A DNA stretch of 64,000 bases from Io17-Chloro-G2 sp965226915. GTDB taxonomy: Bacteria > Chloroflexota > Dehalococcoidia > Lucifugimonadales > UBA3495. The notes under the pieces are model-generated. The model worked only from the letters and a program-made list of their open reading frames with translations. It was not told the DNA's origin and ran no database searches. Both the position numbers and the translations under genes were made by a program. How positions within the stretch are numbered: the stretch's first letter is position 1; each line of letters begins with the position of its first letter. Of the stretch, positions 34,053-41,883 are shown in pieces. The stretch covers positions 372,001 through 436,000 of the forward strand of contig CBDDEJ010000011.1 in NCBI GenBank assembly GCA_965226915.1, read 5' to 3'.

Positions 34053-35108
34053 CTAGTCCAGGAACTCGGGCATGACTTCAGCTGCGAATAGACGCATGGA
34101 CGCTTCAGCATCCTTCAGGCCTATGGTGTTGAAATTCATCTGCAATGAGGCGATTTCCATACCTCCGACGATCTCCTGATACTCGCGAACCTGCTCCCTC
34201 AATTGCGCCGGAGCGCCAACCCACGCGGCGCCCTTGGCGACCTGAGTCTCGAAAGTCTCCTTGCTGATGACCGTAATTACTTGACCGTAATTCTGGTAGT
34301 CCCTCGACGAGGCTCCCTGAACCCACCCCGCGGCGGCCTCGGCCAGGGCGCCCAGGTAAGAGTTCAGAGGCTCCCGGGCGATCTGCGTTGCCGTCGAACC
34401 GTCTGAATGGCAGAACATATGGAATGCCAACATCACGCGTCCCCGGCCCGGGTGTCCGGCGGATTGCCAAGCCTCCCGGTACTGGCCTATCAACTCGGCC
34501 ATGGGTCCTCCGCCCAAGGGTATGGCCATGACCCCGTGGCCATTGCGGTCGGCGTTGACAAATGATTCCGGAGTGCTAACGGGGGCTGCCCAGAAAGGAG
34601 GGCGGGGCTTCTGGGTCGGCCTGGGCAAAGAGGTTACCGATTGAAAGGAATGGAACTCGCCTTGGGCGGTGACGTTCTCTTCTTCCAGCAGCCGGCGCAC
34701 CTGCTCCAGACCTTCGTCGAAGCGCGCCCTGCTTTCATCCAGACTGACCCCGAAGTGGGTGAACTCGTGGGGCAGGAACGCCCTGGCGAACCCCACATCA
34801 AGCCGGCCGCCGGAGATAGCGTCCAACATTCCTATCTCACCGGCCAGTTTCAATGGATTGTTGAAAACAGGCAGCACGGAGCCCGTGATGAGCCGGGCAT
34901 TTCGTGTGCGCATGGCCGCCGCTGCTAGGAACACGATGGGGTTGGGGCTGTAACCGCCATAACGGTGGAAGTAGTGCTCCACGGTGCGGACCGACGTATA
35001 GCCCAATAGGTCGCACAAGGCTACCAGGCTGAGCGCGTCCGACCAGTAGTCAGCGCCCGATTTCTCCTCGGGAGACACATCGGGGAAAAACTGGATGCCG
35101 AATTCCAC
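34053..35108 (-). CDS. Luciferase-like flavin monooxygenase (LLM class)
   Basis: Intact LLM protein of about 351 residues from GTG 35108, chosen because AGGAGGT lies 8 bases upstream and the family begins with FGIQFFPDVSPEEKSG; the longer ORF to 35339 adds unrelated sequence. Motifs: LLGYTSVRTVEHYFHRYGG, GEIGMLDAISGGRLDVGFAR, RPPFWAAPVSTPESFV and a C-terminal NFNTIGLKDAEASMRLFAAE. Acts on organic substrates with reduced FMN from a separate reductase. The gene ends just after the composite transposon (27 bases), so the transposon has probably removed its natural downstream region. Divergent from the dehalogenase-like gene, with a shared 350-base promoter region. Confidence 0.9.
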   Translation of the reverse strand: MEFGIQFFPDVSPEEKSGADYWSDALSLVALCDLLGYTSVRTVEHYFHRYGGYSPNPIVFLAAAAMRTRNARLITGSVLPVFNNPLKLAGEIGMLDAISGGRLDVGFARAFLPHEFTHFGVSLDESRARFDEGLEQVRRLLEEENVTAQGEFHSFQSVTSLPRPTQKPRPPFWAAPVSTPESFVNADRNGHGVMAIPLGGGPMAELIGQYREAWQSAGHPGRGRVMLAFHMFCHSDGSTATQIAREPLNSYLGALAEAAAGWVQGASSRDYQNYGQVITVISKETFETQVAKGAAWVGAPAQLREQVREYQEIVGGMEIASLQMNFNTIGLKDAEASMRLFAAEVMPEFLD

Positions 35109-35460
35109 AGTGCAAACCTCCTGGCTTGTTTCGCTCAGTTTAACCCGGTTCCCCGGAACACCTGGCTTGGGAATGGCGTGAACTATAAAACGGCGCCCCG
35201 ATCGCGTCAACCGGGAACGGAGTGAGTGAGTTCCGCACATTTGTCCTGATCCTGTTGCAGGATCGTCCCCCCTTGGATGGCCCTTATTGAGACAGATTGT
35301 TAGCAGACCCGCGCGGGCCGAAACCCTCCCGGTAGCCATGCCGCCTTGACCGCTCTACAATGCAGCCCTAGCGCCCTGAAGATGATTCCCGGCCGAGTCG
35401 GGCGGCCGTATCAACGCTAGCCCACGTGTGAACAACCAGCGGGAAATATAGGTGAGCATT
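35109..35460. promoter_or_regulatory. Divergent intergenic region with perfect inverted repeat
   Basis: Between the flavin monooxygenase (minus) and the dehalogenase-like gene (plus). GATCCTGTTGCAGGATC at 35248-35264 is a perfect 7-bp inverted repeat with a 3-base centre, a plausible regulator site for one or both genes. No strong promoter boxes and no gene are seen. Confidence 0.45.
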
Positions 35461-36330
35461 ATGTTTGAAGGATTCGAACAAAAGCAGATTGAGACTAGTG
35501 GGACTAATATCAATCTGGTGACAGCCGGCAGCGGTCCTCCCTTGTTGTTGCTCCACGGCTATCCCCAAACCCATACCATGTGGCACAAGGTCGCCCCTCT
35601 GTTGGCGCAAGACTTCACCGTGGTGGCGGCCGACCTGCGGGGCTATGGCGACAGCGGAAAACCCAAGGGCGACCCGGAGCATTCGAACTATTCCAAAAGA
35701 GCGATGGCCCAAGACCAGGTGGAAGTCATGGAGAAGTTGGGGTTTGATTCCTTTTTCCTGGTCAGCCACGACCGGGGCGCCCGGGTGTCCCACCGGCTGA
35801 CCAAAGACCACCCCCAGCGGGTGCGGAAGCTGGCGGTGCTGGACATAATACCGACCCGCCGCATGTTTCAGATCGTTGATAAAGAGATGGCCACCAGCAC
35901 CCACCACTGGTTCTTCTTGATCCAGCCCTTCGACTTCCCGGAAAGGATCATTGGCGCCTGCTCCGACTATTACATCCGCAGCCGATTTCAAAGGGGCGCC
36001 AACGCCGCCGATGTCTTCCCCCCGGAGGCGGTCGATGAATATGCCCGCTGCTTTGACGCCGACGCGATCCATGCCATGTGCGAGGACTACCGGGCCGGCG
36101 CCAGCATCGATCTGGTGCACGACGACGCGGATTTCGACAACAAAGTCACCTGCCCCATGCTAGCTTTATGGAGCACCACCGGATTCGTGGGCCGGACCCA
36201 AGACGTGATGCAGGTGTGGCGCGATTACGCCACCGACGTGCGGGGCCATGCCATGGCATGCGGGCACCACATAGCTGAAGAGATGCCCGCCGAGGCCTAC
36301 GCCGATATCAAGGCGTTTTTGCTGGAGTAA
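35461..36330 (+). CDS. Alpha/beta hydrolase, fluoroacetate-dehalogenase-like
   Basis: About 289 residues. LLLLHGYPQTHTMWHKVAP (oxyanion region), AADLRGYGDSGKP, LVSHDRGARVSHRL (Asp nucleophile in place of Ser, as in haloacetate and epoxide hydrolases), HHWFFLIQPFDFPE (His-Trp pair that lines the fluoride pocket in fluoroacetate dehalogenase) and ACGHHIAEEMPAEA (catalytic His). The residue pattern is that of the FAc-DEX branch, although epoxide hydrolase activity cannot be excluded. ATG 35461 is preferred over GTG 35452 because AGGTGA is suitably spaced. Followed by a strong terminator. Confidence 0.9.
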   Translation: MFEGFEQKQIETSGTNINLVTAGSGPPLLLLHGYPQTHTMWHKVAPLLAQDFTVVAADLRGYGDSGKPKGDPEHSNYSKRAMAQDQVEVMEKLGFDSFFLVSHDRGARVSHRLTKDHPQRVRKLAVLDIIPTRRMFQIVDKEMATSTHHWFFLIQPFDFPERIIGACSDYYIRSRFQRGANAADVFPPEAVDEYARCFDADAIHAMCEDYRAGASIDLVHDDADFDNKVTCPMLALWSTTGFVGRTQDVMQVWRDYATDVRGHAMACGHHIAEEMPAEAYADIKAFLLE

Positions 36331-36355
36331 AAACCCTGCGGCCGGCAAGGTAGAC

Positions 36356-36388
36356 GAAAGCCCCGGCGTAACCCGCCGGGGCTTTCTC
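36356..36388. terminator. Terminator between convergent genes
   Basis: GAAAGCCCCGGCG / CGCCGGGGCTTTC, 13-bp perfect stem with a 5-base loop; T/A-rich on both sides, so it can serve the hydrolase (plus) and the gene at 36416 (minus). Confidence 0.88.
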
Positions 36389-36415
36389 TTTGATCGCGAA
36401 GATGTGGCGCTTTGA

Positions 36416-36892
36416 TTAGCTGGCGATCAAGTTCTCGGCTATCGCCTGGGGCCGCAGGCCGCTGTTTTTCTCTATGTGGGCCTTTATAGCCGACAGGCCG
36501 GTCTGCACAAAGGATTCGTCCAAGAGCTTGGCGGCGTCTTCCTGTTGGGCTTCGGCCAGGAATTCTCCGCAATTCTCCTTGATCTGCTCCAAAGCCCATT
36601 CGACTTGGGCGTCGACGGCCTTTAATCCCTCCGGGAAGTCCACGTGGGAATTCCCCGGCCGCTCCAATCGGTCGTAACCGCCCCGGTGCCAATGCCCCAT
36701 GGCATCGTGGCAGTCGAAGCGAATGATCTCTTCGTTGCCCACTTCGACGCCAATGGTTGGGCCGCCGCAGCCTTGGCCCTGGATCTTAAGGATTCTCAGC
36801 GGCCATACGTAAGCCGCAACTTGCCCGTCAGGGGACAGGGGAACGTGCAATCCCTCACCGCGATAAGTCTCACCTGGTATTTTGGTAGCCAT
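36416..36892 (-). CDS. Unknown protein with a single R-F-D-C domain
   Basis: 158 residues from ATG 36892, which has AGAAGGAG 8 bases upstream; ATG 36931 adds 13 unrelated residues. Core: VGNEEIIRFDCHDAMGHWH, then RGGYDRLERPGNSHVDFPEG and VDAQVEWALEQIKENCGEFL. The RFDC segment matches each half of the protein at 28103, so the two belong to one family, with His-rich DCHDAMGHWH suggesting a metal site. Function unknown. No signal peptide. Alone between a terminator and a long gap. Confidence 0.8.
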   Translation of the reverse strand: MATKIPGETYRGEGLHVPLSPDGQVAAYVWPLRILKIQGQGCGGPTIGVEVGNEEIIRFDCHDAMGHWHRGGYDRLERPGNSHVDFPEGLKAVDAQVEWALEQIKENCGEFLAEAQQEDAAKLLDESFVQTGLSAIKAHIEKNSGLRPQAIAENLIAS

Positions 36893-37007
36893 TCTATAAG
36901 TTCTCCTTCTGGTAATAAGAACTAGGTGCAACTAAAAATACCACATCCGCCGCTTTTTTGCCGACTGGCGGGCGGTCTGCATGGGGCGGGGCTTCGCTCC
37001 AGAATTA

Positions 37008-37038
37008 TCATCCTGAGGAGCGCGGCGACCGAAGAATC
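37008..37038. repeat. TCATCCTGAGGAGC...CGAAGAATC intergenic repeat
   Basis: Related to the motif at 15184-15216. It lies just downstream of the hydantoinase B gene, on the complementary strand. Confidence 0.45.
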
Positions 37039-37064
37039 AAAACTGCGGACAAGCCATCGGGAGT

Positions 37065-38915
37065 TCAGCGTGGGATATTCCGTTTGACCCACTCAAACTC
37101 CTCTTCCGAAGTCTCGAAATAATCGAACCGGTGGAAAAGTTTGGTCTTTCCCCGGGATTTCGCCAGGTCCCGGCGCATGCCGGCGGTTCCCGGGCTGTCA
37201 ATCTGCATGGTTACCGAGTCGATCACAACGCCGTAGGATTGGGAAGCCGCTTCCAAGCTAACGAAACCGTCTAGCACGTCGTCCAAGACCAGGCCGGGTT
37301 CCCGCTCTAGGGGGTCGCCCCAGCCTCCTCCTCCGGCCGTTTATATCCTCACCAGATCGCCCGATGACCAGTGGTTGTCGTCGGAAAAAGGCCTGATCTC
37401 TTTCTCCTGGGCCGATCCCGGATTCATGACCACCCGGGACGTCCCTCCGCCCATGCCTCCATTGACACCCCAAGCTGGAAACACGTTGTTTTCCACCCGC
37501 AAACCGAACGTGCCTTCGCTGGCCAGCAGACGGACGTCGCGGATGACGCCGCACCCTCCGCGGAATTTTCCGGGCCCGCCCGAATCAGGCGAGATGGCGT
37601 ACCGCTCCATCCGTAGCGGGAATTCCATCTCCATGAACTCGCCGGGATAGTTCTCGTTATGCCGCTGATATATGGCGTTTAAGCCATCGGCAAACGGCCT
37701 TCCCCCATGACCCACGGCAATGCCGTCGGTGCAAAGCAGCCATTCGCCGGTTTTCTCGTCTTTCATCCTCCAATAAGCGATGACATAGACTGCCGTGCCC
37801 GCCATCACGTCGCCTCCGGTGGGCTTGGCCAGCACCGCCCGCACCGCGCCCTTGAGCTTGGGTAAGGTGTGAGCCCGGCAGCCCAACGCCGCCGGCCACT
37901 CGGGTTGGAGTAGGCTGCCCGGACGAAGTCGCGCCTCATCGACAGACGCCAAAAGCCCGTGGTTGGCCAGCAGGGACGTGTCATATTGGTGGAAGTGTTG
38001 TCCGAAATAAGCTCCTATCGCACCCTCGCTGGCCATGAAGTTTATGGACCCCGTGGCCTGGTCGCCGGTTTCGGTGCAATCCAGCACAATGCGGTCGTCT
38101 TTGCGGGTTAGCTTGATATGAAAAGAATGCCACCCATCTCCTAACCCGGCATGGTCCATGTAATCCCGAACCCCGTATTCCCCTTCCGGGATCAGTTCCA
38201 ACGTCTTTTCCCTAACCAACTTGGCGGTGTCTAGTTGGTCCAGTTGGATCGCCGACAACATGGTCTGCTTGCCAAACCGGCCGAACATCTCAAGAAGCCG
38301 TTCCTGAGCCCGTTTGGTGGCCGCCATCATGGCCCGGGAATCGCCTTCCAATAAGTCAGGATACCGGGAGTTGCGGAGGATTATCCGGTAGGCTTCGCCG
38401 TTCAACCGTCCTTGATCCACAATCTTGATCGGCGGCACCAAAGTCCCGTCGTGAAATATCTCAGTGTTGGCCGGGCCGATACTCCCTGGCCGGGCGCCGC
38501 CCAAGTCCCAGAAGTGGGCGAAGGAATGGGAATAGGCGACGATCTCCCCCTCGTGGAACACTGGGGTTATGAAAACCATGTCCGGCGTGTGGGTGATACT
38601 GCCGTGGGAGATGTAAGGATCATTGTACCAATACAGGTCTCCGGGCGCCATGGTCTCGTGCGGGTAGAAATCCCACACGCAGCCCATGATGTCGCTGCCC
38701 ATGGTTGAACCGTATATCTCGTGGCCCTGAGCGTCCAGAAAGCTGACGGTGTAGTCTTTTTTCTCTCGAATGAAATCCGACATGGCGGTCCTTTCGATGA
38801 TGAGCTCGCATTCCAACCGGGCCGCTCTCAAAGACCCCCGCACCAATTGGCGGGTCACGGGGTCCACCGGGTGATCTCGGTGATTCGAATTCCGCGTTGT
38901 CATTTTCGTTGTCAT
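37065..38915 (-). pseudogene. Hydantoinase B / oxoprolinase (HyuB-type) subunit, in-frame TAA
   Basis: ATG 38915 begins MTTKMTTRN; the family core starts at DPVTRQLVRGSLRAARLECE. Motifs: ERTAMSDFIREKKDYTVSFL, VWDFYPHETMAPGDLYWYND, CTETGDQATGSINFMASEGA, GGRPFADGLNAIYQRHNENY and GPGKFRGGCGVIRDVR. At 37343-37341 TAA interrupts GDLVRI-stop-TAGGGGWGDPLE, where relatives continue with a polar residue such as Gln or Glu; CAA to TAA fits. The frame then continues to 37065 (VKRNIPR). The truncated product would lack 92 residues. ATP-dependent hydantoin or 5-oxoproline hydrolysis needs the HyuA partner, which is not in the window. Confidence 0.86.
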
Positions 38916-39097
38916 TTTATGTTCATTCTCCCCAAGTGTGATGCGCCCATCGGCTTCACCGTGTGGCTCAGACTGGGCGCAAGATGCAGTTGCCGTAATC
39001 GTCGACACACCCGCGAGCAAGAAAGGGGGGTGTGGACGGCCCAGAGGCGATAGAAGTTTGAAAATCGGGAGCCAGGCGAGTTGATTCGTCTCGCCTC

Positions 39098-39853
39098 GTG
39101 ATCTACGGTCTGGACCATGATTTCCAGAATGCCAATATCCACGGTGCCGTCGTTGCCAAAGGAAGCCCGGAATTGAACACTCACAACCTGTTCGACGCCT
39201 TTCTATCCCGCGACATCGCAGATGCGTTGGGAAGCCTGAATCTGTCGACTAGCGGGACCAAGCCGGTCCGAATTCAGCGGCTGATTCAAAATGAGCGATC
39301 AGTTATCCAGTTAATCAATGCTTTTCCGACAGAAGCTATTCGTAGAGCCTGCGCTTCGCTGGACGTCCCAGTCGGCGATAAGGAAGAAATGGTCAGCGGA
39401 CTGTTGAAAGGGTTGGATACGCCGAAGGCGACTTTTGGGCGATGGCGAGTAACCAAGTTTTGGGCTGTGGTAGGGACCGCCGCTATTGTAATCATAACCA
39501 CTATCCTCGTTGGGGTTGTAACCCTAGCCAGCCGTGAGGGCAATTCCCGAGGCAGCCCCGCGCCTACAACCGTACAAGAGACGATCCAGGAGTTCGGCAC
39601 CGATATGGGCATCACGGTGGACCAGGTGCTGGTGACATCATCTGAGATCATTAGTCCGAGCACCCAGACACGGATATTGCGAGAGCTTCTAGACAACTGG
39701 TCGGTTGTACTGGGGACCGGCGATACTTTTTTTTCAACGAACCTGAGCAGCGGTTCGATGTTTCGGTTGGGTGAACTCGATGAACTCCCCTCGGAGTTGC
39801 AGACGTTTCTACGAGACTTCGTGGCAGCTGAGGGAAATACCGTGCACCGGTGA
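39098..39853 (+). CDS. Single-pass membrane protein with SAP-like N-terminal repeats
   Basis: 251 residues, with start uncertain (GTG 39098 without a good ribosome site). The N-terminal part has two similar helical units, DIADALGSLNLSTSGTKPVR and AIRRACASLDVPVGDKEEMV, each of a form seen in SAP-like DNA/RNA-binding helices. A hydrophobic segment follows at about residues 122-143 (FWAVVGTAAIVIITTILVGV), then a Ser/Thr-rich region and an acidic C-terminal domain (GELDELPSELQTFLRDFVAA). By the positive-inside rule the N terminus is likely cytoplasmic. I do not recognise the family. Confidence 0.65.
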   Translation: MIYGLDHDFQNANIHGAVVAKGSPELNTHNLFDAFLSRDIADALGSLNLSTSGTKPVRIQRLIQNERSVIQLINAFPTEAIRRACASLDVPVGDKEEMVSGLLKGLDTPKATFGRWRVTKFWAVVGTAAIVIITTILVGVVTLASREGNSRGSPAPTTVQETIQEFGTDMGITVDQVLVTSSEIISPSTQTRILRELLDNWSVVLGTGDTFFSTNLSSGSMFRLGELDELPSELQTFLRDFVAAEGNTVHR

Positions 39854-40147
39854 GACAGGAACTGGTGGACCACGCCGTTGCGGCCGCATTAATCGCCTTT
39901 ATATTTCCATCCAACGCGGCCGCCGCAGGTCCAAAACGAACTCGAATTGGCCGAGTTTGAAGCTAAGCCGCCGGCGCCCTTTCGGGTGCGCGCACCTATC
40001 TTGTTTCCGTGCTGGCCGTGTGACCCGGCATTTGTCGTGCTATCATTTGCGGTGATACAATGGCACCCTGAGTATTTAACAAACTACCATCGACGCTAAA
40101 GGCAACCATCGACGCCCGACGCCCGAGATTTCAAATGAGGAGCGATC

Positions 40148-40555
40148 ATGCCTAAGATCAAGCACATAGCCTTGACCGCAAACGATGTAGACAAAGTGGC
40201 GGACTTTTGGAAAGAGTTATTCGAGATGGAAGAAGTTGGCCGGAGCGGAGGCACTCACATTTACCTCAGCGACGGGGAAATGAACCTAACCATACGTAAG
40301 GCCAAGCAAGCAGATGACGCCGACGTAGGCGCCCAGGGCGCTAACTTCTGCGGCATACACCACATTGGTTTCACCGTGGATGACATTCCGGAATTCGTAA
40401 AAAAGGCGGAAAAGGCAGGCGGCACCAGGCTAACATCCCAACCGGAACCAAGTGTTGAGGCGCCGCGCCGTGGCCACAGCAACGCCGACGTGAAATTCAG
40501 CGGTCCCGATGGCGTGATATTCGACATGTCCCAGTACGGCTGGATCGGGAATTAA
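40148..40555 (+). CDS. VOC-superfamily (glyoxalase/dioxygenase-like) protein
   Basis: 135 residues with one vicinal-oxygen-chelate module pair: KIKHIALTANDVDKVADFW (metal His), GIHHIGFTVDDIPEFVKKA and KFSGPDGVIFDMSQYGW (metal Glu position replaced by Asp-rich end). ATG 40148 has GAGGAGCG upstream. Small single-domain VOC proteins act as dimers on metabolites such as methylmalonyl-CoA or glutathione adducts; the substrate is unknown. Confidence 0.88.
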   Translation: MPKIKHIALTANDVDKVADFWKELFEMEEVGRSGGTHIYLSDGEMNLTIRKAKQADDADVGAQGANFCGIHHIGFTVDDIPEFVKKAEKAGGTRLTSQPEPSVEAPRRGHSNADVKFSGPDGVIFDMSQYGWIGN

Positions 40556-40714
40556 CTTTCCTACCAGGTGGGGGGATTGAGCTAAAGCACCAGCATTTGT
40601 CTTCCCACAAGGCAAACTTGACTGGCTTGCAAGGCTGAAATATACTGGCCCGGTCCCGATTGTAGACGAAACCCATTGATTCTAAACCATATCATAACGA
40701 GGTAATGACATTTG

Positions 40715-41200
40715 ATGAAGCCTATTCTTAAGACTGTAGTGATTTTCTTACTGATATCGTTAACAACCATCGCGTTAGCCGCCTGCGCCGGGTCTCAAGG
40801 CCTTCAAGGAGCAGCGGGCGCGGCGGGCCCAGCAGGACCTCAGGGACAGGAAGGCTCCGCAGGACCCCAAGGAGATTCCGCCGCCGCCGGTTCCGCCCAT
40901 ACCGGCGCCGTAATGCTCAATCCATCTGAAGCGGAAGCAGGCCGGCCCGAAATCATGGTGATAGGTTCCGGATGGCAGACCGATGAGGCAGTTACCATTG
41001 AAGTCTATGGACCCAATGACTATCACGTATTCATCGGCGGCGCTGTGGTTGACTCGTCGGGCACATTTGAAGTGGAGATCAGGCCACGCAGCAGAGACAC
41101 CGAAGGCGGTCCATTCGCCGAAGGCCTGCACAGCGTGGTGGTGCTGGGAAGCAAGAACGGCGGCGCCAGCGCTGCGCTCATGATCACCCCGGAGCAATAG
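40715..41200 (+). CDS. Lipoprotein with short collagen-like stretch
   Basis: About 161 residues. The signal segment VVIFLLISLTTIALAACAG ends in lipobox ALAAC. Next is a run of Gly-X-Y triplets (GLQGAAGAAGPAGPQGQEG, then SAGPQGDS) and an Ig-like beta domain (EIMVIGSGWQTDEAVTIEVY, then SSGTFEVEIRPRS) ending SAALMITPEQ. Predicted to be lipid-anchored on the cell surface. Start ATG 40715 or TTG 40712; GAGGT lies upstream. The collagen-like part probably acts as a stalk. Followed by a terminator. Confidence 0.82.
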   Translation: MKPILKTVVIFLLISLTTIALAACAGSQGLQGAAGAAGPAGPQGQEGSAGPQGDSAAAGSAHTGAVMLNPSEAEAGRPEIMVIGSGWQTDEAVTIEVYGPNDYHVFIGGAVVDSSGTFEVEIRPRSRDTEGGPFAEGLHSVVVLGSKNGGASAALMITPEQ

Positions 41201-41285
41201 ACCGTAACACCGAAGAACCGGCGCCAACCCGTGCTGCTTTGACTAGCGATCGACCGCATGATAACGGCGATCAGTTGAGGACCAA

Positions 41286-41316
41286 TAAGGGGCCACCTCT
41301 CCAGGTGGCCCCTTTC
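41286..41316 (+). terminator. Terminator of the collagen-like lipoprotein gene
   Basis: AAGGGGCCACCT / AGGTGGCCCCTTT with a 4-base loop, 86 bases after the lipoprotein stop. Confidence 0.85.
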
Positions 41317-41802
41317 CGTTGCATAAGACATTACAGCGAGGTCCCTGCTTACCCCGTTTCATATCCAAACGATTCCAGGCAAGCCTTTCCCCCGAATTCC
41401 AATATCGGGCATACTTCCTCTTGGAACCTAGGGTTGACCATGCCCAATGCTGCACATCTTTGGGTCACATGCTCTCCAAGATGATGAGTACAAAGGCCGG
41501 CATAGGCCGGTTTAAACAAGCCCGTCCTCCGGGTTTCCCCTCCGGCAGGATTTACCCACAAGCCCAGACGACATGTCACCCCGAACGCTTCAACGAAGCT
41601 CAAGACAATCTCTAGCAGCGGTTCGTGGTTGTGGCGCATCAGTGGGCGGACTAGGCCATTATCTTAGATGTTTTGGCCGGTGACGCTTCTCACGACGGCA
41701 AGGTTGGGGCAACGCCTCAGTTTCTTTAATGCCCCGCAAGGGGTTGCTATCCTACTTGGTGAAACTAGGTGGGCAGACAGTCGGTTAGCCAGACCTCAAG
41801 TG
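41317..41802. other. Gene-free stretch between two terminators
   Basis: No convincing gene. It holds a palindrome TGCCCCGCAAGGGG near 41731-41745 next to TTTCTTTAA, which looks like one CRISPR repeat but is single-copy. A 96-codon minus ORF (41349-41639) lacks any recognisable protein or ribosome site. Confidence 0.5.
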
Positions 41803-41836
41803 CAAAAAAGAAGGGCCACCCGCAATGGGTGGCCCT
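41803..41836 (-). terminator. Terminator of the ABC substrate-binding protein gene
   Basis: AGGGCCACCC / GGGTGGCCCT with a 5-base loop; on the minus strand it is followed by TTCTTTTTT. It lies 48 bases past the gene's stop. Confidence 0.85.
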
Positions 41837-41841
41837 GGATC

Positions 41842-41874
41842 CGCCTGTTTTTCGCCTGTTTTTCGCCTGTTTGC
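41842..41874. repeat. 11-bp tandem repeat CGCCTGTTTTT, three units
   Basis: Three copies (last one altered) between the terminator and the binding-protein stop. Confidence 0.8.
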
Positions 41875-41883
41875 CCTTGGTGG

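Noticed and set aside
35109..35339. Longer N terminus for the flavin monooxygenase (start at 35339)
   Set aside because: The extra 77 residues are unlike the family, while GTG 35108 has a strong ribosome site and begins at the family's first strand.
41349..41639. 96-codon minus ORF between terminators
   Set aside because: No ribosome site, no recognisable protein features; kept only as part of a gene-free stretch.
41725..41760. CRISPR-repeat-like palindrome (TTTCTTTAATGCCCCGCAAG and following bases)
   Set aside because: Only one copy, no spacer periodicity nearby and no cas genes in the window.
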